Assembly (NCBI GenBank): GCA_041496705.1
Contig: JBGQFD010000029.1
Coordinates: forward strand, 1-33,892
Direction: 5' to 3'
Source: VBDM01 sp041496705
GTDB lineage: Bacteria; Pseudomonadota; Gammaproteobacteria; Burkholderiales; SG8-39
Length of the DNA: 33,892 nt
Shown one piece after another: positions 23,886 through 30,106 of this stretch. How positions within the stretch are numbered: position 1 is the stretch's first letter; each line of letters opens with the position of its first letter. A program made the translations under genes and the position numbers. A model generated the notes under the pieces. The model made no database searches. It saw only the letters and a list, made by a program, of their open reading frames with translations, and was not told where the DNA came from.

Positions 23886-25211
23886 TTACAGGCGCCGGAT
23901 CGCAACCGCGGTAATGTCGTCCGAAGGCGGCGAACCGGCGGCAAACTGGCGCACCGCCCCGGCAACGCCGGCGATGAGCGCGCGCGCGTCCGCGCCGCGA
24001 CTGCGGCGCAGCGCCTCCGAGAGGCGCGCTTCGCCGAAGCATTCGTAATTCCGGTTCTGCGCCTCGGTGATGCCATCGCTGTAGGCAAAAAGCGTCTCGC
24101 CGCGGGCGAGCATCGCGCCCTGGTCGCGGTACGGGCGCCCCGGCGCCACCCCCAGCGGCACGCCGCGCACGCACGGCAGTTCGAAGGGATCGCCCGAGGC
24201 CTCGATGCGCAGCGGGGCCGGGTGCCCGGCGCAGCAGTAGACGAGCTCGCCCGAGTGCGCATCGAGACGCCCGACGAGCAGCGTGACGAACATCGAGTTC
24301 GCGTTGTTCTGGCACAGCTCGTGGTTGACGTGCGCGACGATCTCCGCGGGGCCGATGTCCTGGGCGGCGTCGGCGCGCAGCAGGCGCGACACGACGCGAA
24401 CCATGTCCACCGTGCGCGCCATGAACAGCGCCGCCGCCACGCCTTTGCCGGACACGTCGCCGATGGTGAAGTAGAGCGCTCCTCGCGCGCTGCGGAAGAC
24501 GTCGTAGAGGTCGCCGCCCACGTCCTGCGCCGGCTCCATGACGGCGAAGACATCCAGCGGAAAGCCGCTCTCGGACCGCGGGAAGCTCGCCGGCAGCATC
24601 CCGGCCTGGATCTCGCGCGCCAGGCGCAGCTCCTTCTGCATGTGCTCGAGCTCGAGCTCCTTGCGCAGGCCGTGCAACACCGCCTCGTGGCTGACGCGCA
24701 TGCGCTGCGACAGCAGGCGCAGCATGTTGCGTGCCACAGCCGGGTGAGGTGCGAGCTCCGCCCAGAAGACCTCCTGGTCGATCCGCAGCAACTGGCTGCC
24801 CGCCGCGGCGATGGCGTACGCGGTGGCCGGCCTGCCGTCGATCATCGACAGCTCGCCGATGCAGCTCCCGGGATCGATGTGGATGACATTGCCCGAGTCG
24901 CGTTCGTCGAGGTACACGGCGAGGCGGCCGGAGAGCAGCACATAGATGCTGGCGTTGTGCTCCTCAGGACGCAGGATCTCGGTCTCGCGGTCGACGACGA
25001 TGACCGGGCACTTCGCCAGCGCGCTCTCCATCGCCTCGCGCGGAATGTCGTCGAAGAGTCGGAACGCCGCGGTTTCTCCGCGGCGCCGCTCGGTCGGCAC
25101 CACGGTACCGTCGCCCAGCCGCAGGGGAAACGCCGCCCCCGCATGGTGCTGCGGCGTGTCCTGGCTTCTCGCGACGAACACGCGCTCCCGGAACTCGCCC
25201 GACTCTTCCAT
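23886..25211 (-). CDS. Cyclic-nucleotide-binding-domain SpoIIE/RsbU-type PP2C phosphatase
   Basis: A 441-residue soluble signalling phosphatase. The N-terminal third (about 55-155) is a Crp-like cNMP-binding fold (YVLLSGRLAVYLDE, then PGSCIGELSMIDGRPATAYAIA). A helical linker (about 165-205) with KELELEHMQKELRLAREIQAGMLP precedes the PP2C domain (about 220-441). All metal-site elements are intact: DVGGDLYD, GDVSGKGVAAALFMA, CAGHPAPL, YSDGITEAQ and SDDITAVAI. The role is dephosphorylation of STAS proteins in partner switching, here probably the products of the genes at 21790 and 25291. The ATG at 25211 has GAGGG 7 bases upstream. It diverges from the kinase-STAS gene over 79 bases, so the pair may be co-regulated. 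Confidence 0.93.
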   Translation of the reverse strand: MEESGEFRERVFVARSQDTPQHHAGAAFPLRLGDGTVVPTERRRGETAAFRLFDDIPREAMESALAKCPVIVVDRETEILRPEEHNASIYVLLSGRLAVYLDERDSGNVIHIDPGSCIGELSMIDGRPATAYAIAAAGSQLLRIDQEVFWAELAPHPAVARNMLRLLSQRMRVSHEAVLHGLRKELELEHMQKELRLAREIQAGMLPASFPRSESGFPLDVFAVMEPAQDVGGDLYDVFRSARGALYFTIGDVSGKGVAAALFMARTVDMVRVVSRLLRADAAQDIGPAEIVAHVNHELCQNNANSMFVTLLVGRLDAHSGELVYCCAGHPAPLRIEASGDPFELPCVRGVPLGVAPGRPYRDQGAMLARGETLFAYSDGITEAQNRNYECFGEARLSEALRRSRGADARALIAGVAGAVRQFAAGSPPSDDITAVAIRRL

Positions 25212-25290
25212 GGTATTCCCTCGCAATCCCGTGGGTATGCTAACGCATTGCCCTCCGGATGCGGTAGGCTAGCGCCTCGGTCCACCCGCC

Positions 25291-26118
25291 ATGCCACGCC
25301 TGCCCAAAGCGCCGGATCGCGCCGCCCAGACGGTCATCTCGATCGACGCGAGGATCGCGGAAACCTCCCGCGTCGCCGATCACGTCGAGTCGTTCGGGCG
25401 CGATCAGCGCATCGCCTCCAGCGCGGTGAACAACATGAACGTCGCTCTCGACGAAGTCATCAGCAACATCGTGCGCCACGGCGGCGAGAAGGCGCGTGCC
25501 CACCTGATCGACATTCGCGTCGGCCTCGCCGGCGGCTGGTTCTTCGCCGAGGTGCGCGACCGGGGTGTGCCCTTCGATCCGGTCGCGTACGTCGCGCCGG
25601 AGTCCCGCGGCGGCGCGGCGCGTTCGCCCGGGGGCCTCGGCCTGGTGTTCGTGCGCGCGCTCATGGACGAGGTGCGTTACACGCGCGAAGGCGCGAGCAA
25701 CGTGTTGTTCCTCGCGAAGAGCGTCTCCGGCGCGGGGCCGGCGGAGACCCCGCCTTTCGAGATCGTGGCGTCGCGCCCGGACGCGCAGACCGCGGTGCTC
25801 GCGCTGCGCGGCGTGCTCGTCGGGGCGACCCAGGCGAAGCTGCGCGAGCGCCTCGATGCGCTGATCGACGCAGGCACGCTGTGCATCGTCGTCGACCTCG
25901 CCGAGGCTGCGCACATCGCCAGCGGCGGCTTCTGGGCGCTGCTCGCGACGCGGCGGCGCCTGGACGAGCTGCGCGGGCGGATGGTGCTCTGCGGCCTGCA
26001 GCCGGCGGCGCGCCGGCTGTTTCAGATCTCCGGACTCCTCGGGGAATTCACTTTCGCGCCCGACCGCGATGCGGCGCTGCGGGCACTGCGCGCGCAGGGG
26101 GACGCACCGTCCGTATGA
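25291..26118 (+). CDS. RsbW-like HATPase domain fused to a STAS domain
   Basis: A 275-residue cytosolic fusion. Residues about 15-143 are an RsbW/SpoIIAB-type ATP-binding kinase: N-box NVALDEVISNIVRHG, G1 box EVRDRGVPFDP and lid GGLGLVFVRALMDEVRY, all intact. After a short linker, residues about 155-265 form a STAS domain (LRGVLVGATQAKLRERLDALID, then IVVDLAEAAHIASGGFWALL) with S211 at the phospho-acceptor place and Ala where RsbV has Asp. A kinase and its usual substrate in one chain suggest self-phosphorylation, or a built-in competitor for the free STAS protein of 21790. The start ATG has no strong ribosome site. Its stop overlaps the next ATG (ATGA). Confidence 0.93.
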   Translation: MPRLPKAPDRAAQTVISIDARIAETSRVADHVESFGRDQRIASSAVNNMNVALDEVISNIVRHGGEKARAHLIDIRVGLAGGWFFAEVRDRGVPFDPVAYVAPESRGGAARSPGGLGLVFVRALMDEVRYTREGASNVLFLAKSVSGAGPAETPPFEIVASRPDAQTAVLALRGVLVGATQAKLRERLDALIDAGTLCIVVDLAEAAHIASGGFWALLATRRRLDELRGRMVLCGLQPAARRLFQISGLLGEFTFAPDRDAALRALRAQGDAPSV

Positions 26119-27035
26119 GCGCCGCCCCCGGCTTCGCCCCGGAGGTCGACCGGCCGATCGCCTACCTGCAGCGCACGCGCGACTGGTATTTGGCGCTCGG
26201 CTACGGAAGTCCCTACCTCTGGGCACACTACGAGGACGTTCCGTTCCAGCCGCTCGCAAAGCCGCTTTCGGTTTCTCGCATCGCGCTCATCACCACCGCG
26301 GCGCCGTACCAGCCCGACAAGGGCGGGCAGGGGCCCGGCGCGGCGTACAACGCGGCGGCGAAGTTCTACAGCGTCTACTCGGGTGACACGAGCGTCGACC
26401 ACGACCTGCGTATCGCGCACGTCGCGATCGACCGCAAGCACACGAGCATGCAGGACAGCGGCACCTGGTTTCCGCTGCCGGCGTTGCGGCGTGCGGCCTC
26501 GGAAGGCAGGGTGCAGCTCGCAAGGCGCTTCCACGGCGCGCCGACCAACCGCAGCCAGGAGCGCACGACCGCGGTGGACGCCGCCGAGATCCTCGCGCGA
26601 TGCCGGGAAGACGAAGCCGACGCCGTTCTGCTGGTACCCAATTGCCCGGTGTGCCACCAGAGCGTGAGCCTTATCGCGCGGCACCTGGAAGCGAACGGCA
26701 TCCCGACGGTGATCATGGGCTGCGCGAAGGACATCGTCGAGCATTGCGGCGTGCCGAGATTCCTCTTCAGCGATTTTCCGCTCGGCAACAGCGCGGGCCG
26801 GCCTCACGATCCGGAATCGCAGGCGTTGACGCTCGAGCTGGCGCTCGGCCTGCTCGAGTCGGCACCGCGGCCGCGCACCACGGTGTGCTCGCCGCTCCGC
26901 TGGAGCGGGAGCGCGGAGTGGAAGCTGGACTACTGCAATCCCGAGCGTCTGAGCCCTGAGGAGCTCGAACGCAAGCGCGCGGAGTTCGATCAGGGGAAGA
27001 AAATCGCAAGCACGCTACGCGAGAGCATAGCGTAG
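26115..27035 (+). CDS. Glycine/sarcosine/betaine reductase selenoprotein B (GrdB)-related protein, Cys form
   Basis: A 306-residue protein resembling the GrdB/PrdB group of glycine, sarcosine, betaine and D-proline reductases. Key parts are ALITTAAPYQPDKGGQG, the DLRIAHVAIDRKHTSM block, and LVPNCPVCHQSVSLIARHLEANGIPTV. In the clostridial enzymes a selenocysteine sits in a U-x-x-C motif; here I see C177-P-V-C180, with no in-frame TGA. Further segments are MGCAKDIVEHCGVPRFLFSDFPLGNSAGRP. Short Cys homologues are found in aerobic proteobacteria with no assigned reaction. The start overlaps the kinase-STAS stop (ATGA), so it is the translationally coupled second gene of that operon, which is unexpected for a reductase. 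Function unknown. Confidence 0.8.
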   Translation: MSAAPGFAPEVDRPIAYLQRTRDWYLALGYGSPYLWAHYEDVPFQPLAKPLSVSRIALITTAAPYQPDKGGQGPGAAYNAAAKFYSVYSGDTSVDHDLRIAHVAIDRKHTSMQDSGTWFPLPALRRAASEGRVQLARRFHGAPTNRSQERTTAVDAAEILARCREDEADAVLLVPNCPVCHQSVSLIARHLEANGIPTVIMGCAKDIVEHCGVPRFLFSDFPLGNSAGRPHDPESQALTLELALGLLESAPRPRTTVCSPLRWSGSAEWKLDYCNPERLSPEELERKRAEFDQGKKIASTLRESIA

Positions 27036-27037
27036 CG
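27013..27037 (+). terminator. Hairpin over the GrdB-like stop codon
   Basis: A perfect 8-bp inverted repeat (CGCTACGC at 27013-27020 and GCGTAGCG at 27030-27037) with a 9-base loop spans the stop codon. No T-run follows. It may act as a weak or factor-assisted terminator before the next gene, which has its own leader. Confidence 0.4.
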
Positions 27038-27117
27038 CTCGCCGATTGCGTAGAATCTCCTCGACCGGGTGACGCTGGTCAACGCGGGTTGCCGCGTGTG
27101 AGTAAGGAGGTGGCGTC

Positions 27118-27657
27118 ATGCGGAAGCGGATCCTCATGCCGGCGCTCTTCCTGGCGCTGGCGGCTTCGCCGCTCCGGGCCGACGGCTTGAGGCTAGGGGT
27201 CGGCCCCTTCACCCTCCTCGAAGATGGGTCGGACTTCCAGCTCAGCTTCCGCCCGGAGCAGAGCCGGTTTGCGTTCGGCTACCGGTACGTCCGCTGGACC
27301 GAAAAATCCGAGGATCCCTTCACGGGTCGCGGACTGACCAAGTCCACCTCGACAAAGGCCGGCCCGTTCGCGAGCTACCTGTTCCGCCCCGAGTGGCGCG
27401 GCACGGCGTACGTCGGCGTTTCCCTGCTTCGGTGGTCAAGAACCGAGAGATCGCTCATCACCGGGGAGGCCGGTTCGGATTCCACCATTGCGCCCTTTTT
27501 CGGGGGCGGCTTCACGGGACGGATGGGTGAGTACTTCTACTACAACGTCGGGCTCTTCCTTAGCCCCGGCGCGAAGCTGGTCACCAGGACCAGCGTCAGC
27601 TCCGAGGAAGACACCGGCGCATTCGACATCCAGCTTCATCTGGGAATCGCGTTCTAG
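27118..27657 (+). CDS. Small outer-membrane-beta-barrel-like protein, hypothetical
   Basis: A 179-residue exported protein without a recognised family. Residues 1-21 are a signal peptide ending at LRA-D. The rest shows alternating polar and aromatic strands (FAFGYRYVRW, GTAYVGVSLLRWSR, APFFGGGFTGRMGEYFYYNVGLFL, FDIQLHLGIAF) and ends in Phe, as outer-membrane barrels do; roughly eight strands would fit. The ATG is preceded by GGAGG about 8 bases upstream, a strong ribosome site. It stands 82 bases after the GrdB-like gene and converges with marC. It could be a porin-like or OmpW/OprF-like small barrel. Confidence 0.72.
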   Translation: MRKRILMPALFLALAASPLRADGLRLGVGPFTLLEDGSDFQLSFRPEQSRFAFGYRYVRWTEKSEDPFTGRGLTKSTSTKAGPFASYLFRPEWRGTAYVGVSLLRWSRTERSLITGEAGSDSTIAPFFGGGFTGRMGEYFYYNVGLFLSPGAKLVTRTSVSSEEDTGAFDIQLHLGIAF

Positions 27658-27746
27658 CGGCGCTCACGCTCGGCCGCATCGGTTGGGCAGCGCTCGAACA
27701 ATCGAGGACGGCACTGACAGGACCGCGCACCACGGTGCAGTCGCCG

Positions 27747-28379
27747 CTATCCCAACCCGGGCAGCAGCACGACGATGCCGCTCGCGAAGATTTCCACGGC
27801 CACCGCGGCGAGCAGCAGTCCCATGATGCGGATCACCACGTTGATGCCGATCTTGCCGAGCCACGCGCCTACGGGAGTGGCGGCGCGCAGCGCGATCCAG
27901 GTGGTCAAGGCGACGAGCAGGCAGCAGGCGACGACGCCGCCGATGTGCGCCAGCGAGGTGCTCTGGGTCGCGTAGATGATGGTGGTCGAGATCGCCCCGG
28001 GTCCGGAGAGCAGCGGCAGCGCGAGCGGTACCACGGCGATGCTTTCCTTGTCCTCGGCGACCTTCGCCTCTTCGGGCGTCTGGCGCTCGCCGCTCGGCGC
28101 GGCGTGCATCATCGAGATGGCGATGAGCAGGATCAGGATCGCGCCGCCGACCTTGAACGAGGCGACGGTGATGCCGAAGAAACCGAGCACGTGCTCGCCC
28201 ACCAGGGCCGAGAGCACCAGGATGATAGCCACCGAGACGCTGGCGACGCGCGCGATGCGCTTCTTGTCCTCGACGCCGTGCCGCGCGGTGAGGCCGACGA
28301 ACATCGGCATCGTCCCTATCGGGTTGACGATGACGAGCAGCGCCACGAAGATCTTCACGTACTCGGCGAAATCGAGCAT
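27747..28379 (-). CDS. MarC family integral membrane protein
   Basis: A 210-residue inner-membrane protein with six hydrophobic helices. The N-terminal VNPIGTMPMFVGLTA and the central VVPLALPLLSGPGAISTTII are the two diagnostic repeats of MarC/YhgN proteins, and the C-terminal third (VVIRIMGLLLAAVAVEIFASGI) also fits. Function of the family is not settled; an early link to multiple antibiotic resistance in E. coli was not supported later. No clear ribosome site precedes the ATG at 28379. A terminator-like hairpin lies 43 bases upstream of this start on the same strand, so marC is either attenuated by its leader or has an unseen promoter after that hairpin. Confidence 0.94.
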   Translation of the reverse strand: MLDFAEYVKIFVALLVIVNPIGTMPMFVGLTARHGVEDKKRIARVASVSVAIILVLSALVGEHVLGFFGITVASFKVGGAILILLIAISMMHAAPSGERQTPEEAKVAEDKESIAVVPLALPLLSGPGAISTTIIYATQSTSLAHIGGVVACCLLVALTTWIALRAATPVGAWLGKIGINVVIRIMGLLLAAVAVEIFASGIVVLLPGLG

Positions 28380-28417
28380 GGGGTCGATGAGGTTGGATCT
28401 GTCCCGGAGTATCCCAC

Positions 28418-28586
28418 AACAGAGAAGCCCCGCATTGCACGGGGCTTCTGTCTTGCCACCCTCGGTGGCGGTGCTGCAGCGCCGTCGTTACGGCGTTAGG
28501 ACACTTGCGTGTCGTTTCACATCAACGGGTCTCCATGATCGTCGCTATAGAGCCTCCTTCTGCAACATGAAATCGGTGAAATGCAA
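28418..28586 (-). ncRNA. Candidate structured small RNA or marC leader
   Basis: The 337 bases between marC and the next gene hold no convincing protein. Read on the minus strand, five hairpins follow one another: an 8-bp stem with one bulged A (28547-28554 with 28528-28536), a 5-bp stem with GCAA tetraloop (28509-28513 with 28500-28504), a perfect 6-bp stem with AACG loop (28490-28495 with 28480-28485), a perfect 6-bp stem with 3-base loop (28464-28469 with 28455-28460), and the 10-bp terminator. A sigma70-like promoter sits just upstream. Two GGA motifs (AAGGAGG, ATGGAGA) could bind CsrA/RsmA, which is speculative. I cannot match it to a known RNA family. Boundaries are estimates. Confidence 0.5.
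28423..28449 (-). terminator. Intrinsic-terminator-like hairpin
   Basis: Perfect 10-bp stem (28423-28432 with 28440-28449), 7-base loop. On the minus strand the stem is followed by CTGTTGT, a moderate T-rich tail, and preceded by an A-rich AAGACAG. It would end the candidate RNA or attenuate marC; a role for plus-strand transcripts is less likely. Confidence 0.62.
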
Positions 28587-28590
28587 AATC

Positions 28591-28618
28591 ATCATACCCC
28601 AGAATCCGAAAACTTCAA
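28591..28618 (-). promoter_or_regulatory. Sigma70-like promoter for the candidate RNA
   Basis: On the minus strand a -35 TTGAAG (28613-28618) and a -10 TATGAT (28591-28596, five of six consensus bases) are separated by 16 bases. The expected start is near 28584. The surrounding DNA is clearly more A/T-rich than the genes around it, as promoters are in a GC-rich genome. Confidence 0.5.
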
Positions 28619-28716
28619 CCGCACGGCAGTCAATCGACGCCATCTACGTACGGGCCGACCCTTCCGCGGTCTGCATTGGGAGTAGCATTGGAGCCTTCCT
28701 CCCCGAAAGCACTCTT

Positions 28717-28977
28717 ATGGCCACCACCCCCGCGCAGGCTGCCGCACGTCCCATTGAAGAGCTCGCGGCGGCGATCTACGTCGAACTGGTCGGCCGGGCG
28801 TTTCTACGAGTCGAAAACGCCGCGGTGATCAAGCCCGAGCCCGGAACGCTCGCGACGCTGAGCTTCGAACTCGCAGCCGCGTTCAAGAAAGTCGAGCGCG
28901 CGGCACTGGCCACGGCCGGTCCGCAGAACGTCGGCTACAAGGTGGAGCTGGGCGACATCGCCGGCTGGGATAAGTAA
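28717..28977 (+). CDS. Small hypothetical protein
   Basis: An 86-residue protein that I do not recognise. It is probably a soluble, mostly helical protein (IEELAAAIYVELVGRAFLRVENAAV, then FELAAAFKKVERAALA) without signal peptide, ending in GDIAGWDK. The ATG at 28717 is the first that follows the AT-rich leader; only a weak GAAAG precedes it, and an ATG at 28567 in the same frame would add 50 residues of atypical composition overlapping the opposite-strand promoter. Codon use from 28717 onward matches the GC-rich genes nearby, which supports coding. The next gene starts 84 bases later. Confidence 0.65.
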   Translation: MATTPAQAAARPIEELAAAIYVELVGRAFLRVENAAVIKPEPGTLATLSFELAAAFKKVERAALATAGPQNVGYKVELGDIAGWDK

Positions 28978-29060
28978 GGCGCTTTGTTTCATCCAGTGAC
29001 GGGCGGCGCGGCTGGAACAGCCGGAAACGCTTGTTATCGAGAGTCATACAGGAGGGGACT

Positions 29061-29513
29061 ATGACCCACCGCTGCGTTCGTTGGAGTTTGCTCTGCACGC
29101 TCGCGACAGGTTTCACAGCGTTCGCCGCCGAACCCGATCCCAAGGTCGTCGGCTACACGCTGCCGGAGAACATCCAGTGGAAGGATAACGCGGCGCGCAC
29201 CAACCAGACCGCCATCCTCTACGGTGACCCGACCAAGGCCGCTCCCTACGCCGTGCTGATCAAGTGGAAGGCGGGCAACATGAGCCGGCCGCATTACCAC
29301 GAGCGCGACCGCTTTTTCGTGGTGGTGTCGGGCACCTGGTGGGTGGGCACTGGGCCGAAGTTCGACCCCGAGAGCACCAAGCCCATGGTCGCGGGCAGCT
29401 ACGTCGTGCACTACGCGAACGGCATCCACTACGACGGCGCGAAGCAGGGCGATGCCATCATCGCGCTGCACGGCGTCGGGCCGGTAAGCAACATCCCGGC
29501 GGAGCAGAAATAA
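29061..29513 (+). CDS. Exported cupin-domain protein
   Basis: A 150-residue periplasmic protein. A signal peptide (about 1-23, ending FTAFAA) precedes a single cupin fold with the metal-site motif RPHYHERDRFFVVVSGTWWVGTG (about 84-106) and a second motif around YANGIHYDGA. Small periplasmic cupins of this kind have no fixed reaction. The ATG at 29061 follows GGAGGGG 4 bases upstream; an upstream in-frame start would disrupt the signal peptide. The YceI gene begins 17 bases after its stop, so the two form a small operon of secreted proteins. Confidence 0.9.
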   Translation: MTHRCVRWSLLCTLATGFTAFAAEPDPKVVGYTLPENIQWKDNAARTNQTAILYGDPTKAAPYAVLIKWKAGNMSRPHYHERDRFFVVVSGTWWVGTGPKFDPESTKPMVAGSYVVHYANGIHYDGAKQGDAIIALHGVGPVSNIPAEQK

Positions 29514-29530
29514 CGCGGGTTTCGCGAACG

Positions 29531-30106
29531 ATGAAAAGCGCGCTATTGTTTTGTTCAGGCCTCGCCGCCTGCAGCGCGGTGTCGGCCGCGCCGGTCGGCT
29601 ACGCCATCGACCCCGAGCACACCTACCCGTACTTCGAGGCCGACCACATGGGCCTGTCGATCTGGCGCGGCAGGTTCAACAAGACCTCGGGCAAGGTGGT
29701 GATGGACAAGGCCGCGGGCAGCGGCACGGTCGAGGTCGCGATCGAGACGGCGAGCATGGACTTCGGCCACGCCAAGCTCGCCGAGTACATCGTCGGCTCC
29801 GACCAGCTCGACGCCGCGAAGTACCCGACGATCACCTACAAGGGGAAGCTCGAGCGCTTCATCGACGGGAAGCCGACCGCGGTCACCGGGGAGCTCGCAA
29901 TGCACGGCAAGACCCGGCCGGTCGCGCTGAAGATCAACCTCTTCAAGTGCATCCCGCATCCGCTGTTCAAGCGCGAGCTGTGCGGCGCGGACGCCTTTGG
30001 CACGTTCGACCGGAGCGAATTTGGCCTCGACTATGCGCCGCAGTGGGGTTTCAAGCCGGAAGTGACGCTGCGCATCCAGGTCGAGGCCCTGGCGGAGCAG
30101 AAGTAG
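29531..30106 (+). CDS. YceI family periplasmic lipid-binding-type protein
   Basis: A 191-residue exported protein with a signal peptide (MKSALLFCSGLAACSAVSAA) and a YceI lipocalin-like barrel: YAIDPEHTYPYFEADHMGLSIWRGRF at the start, VEVAIETASMDFGHAKLAEYIVGSDQLDAAKYPTI in the middle, and GELAMHGKTRPVALKI. Two cysteines (FKCIPHP, RELCGAD) are those usual in the proteobacterial subgroup and may form a disulfide. Relatives bind polyisoprenoids or quinone-like lipids. It is co-transcribed with the cupin gene and its stop directly abuts the stop codon of the convergent TPR gene, with no spacer. Confidence 0.94.
   Translation: MKSALLFCSGLAACSAVSAAPVGYAIDPEHTYPYFEADHMGLSIWRGRFNKTSGKVVMDKAAGSGTVEVAIETASMDFGHAKLAEYIVGSDQLDAAKYPTITYKGKLERFIDGKPTAVTGELAMHGKTRPVALKINLFKCIPHPLFKRELCGADAFGTFDRSEFGLDYAPQWGFKPEVTLRIQVEALAEQK

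Noticed and set aside
24222..26114. Long upstream extension of the GrdB-like frame
   Set aside because: The extension crosses the phosphatase and kinase-STAS genes and is Arg-rich shadow; the ATGA-coupled ATG at 26115 begins the recognisable protein.
26643..26654. Possible selenocysteine site in the GrdB-like gene
   Set aside because: The codons at this place are TGC, not TGA, and no downstream SECIS-like need arises; the protein is a cysteine form.
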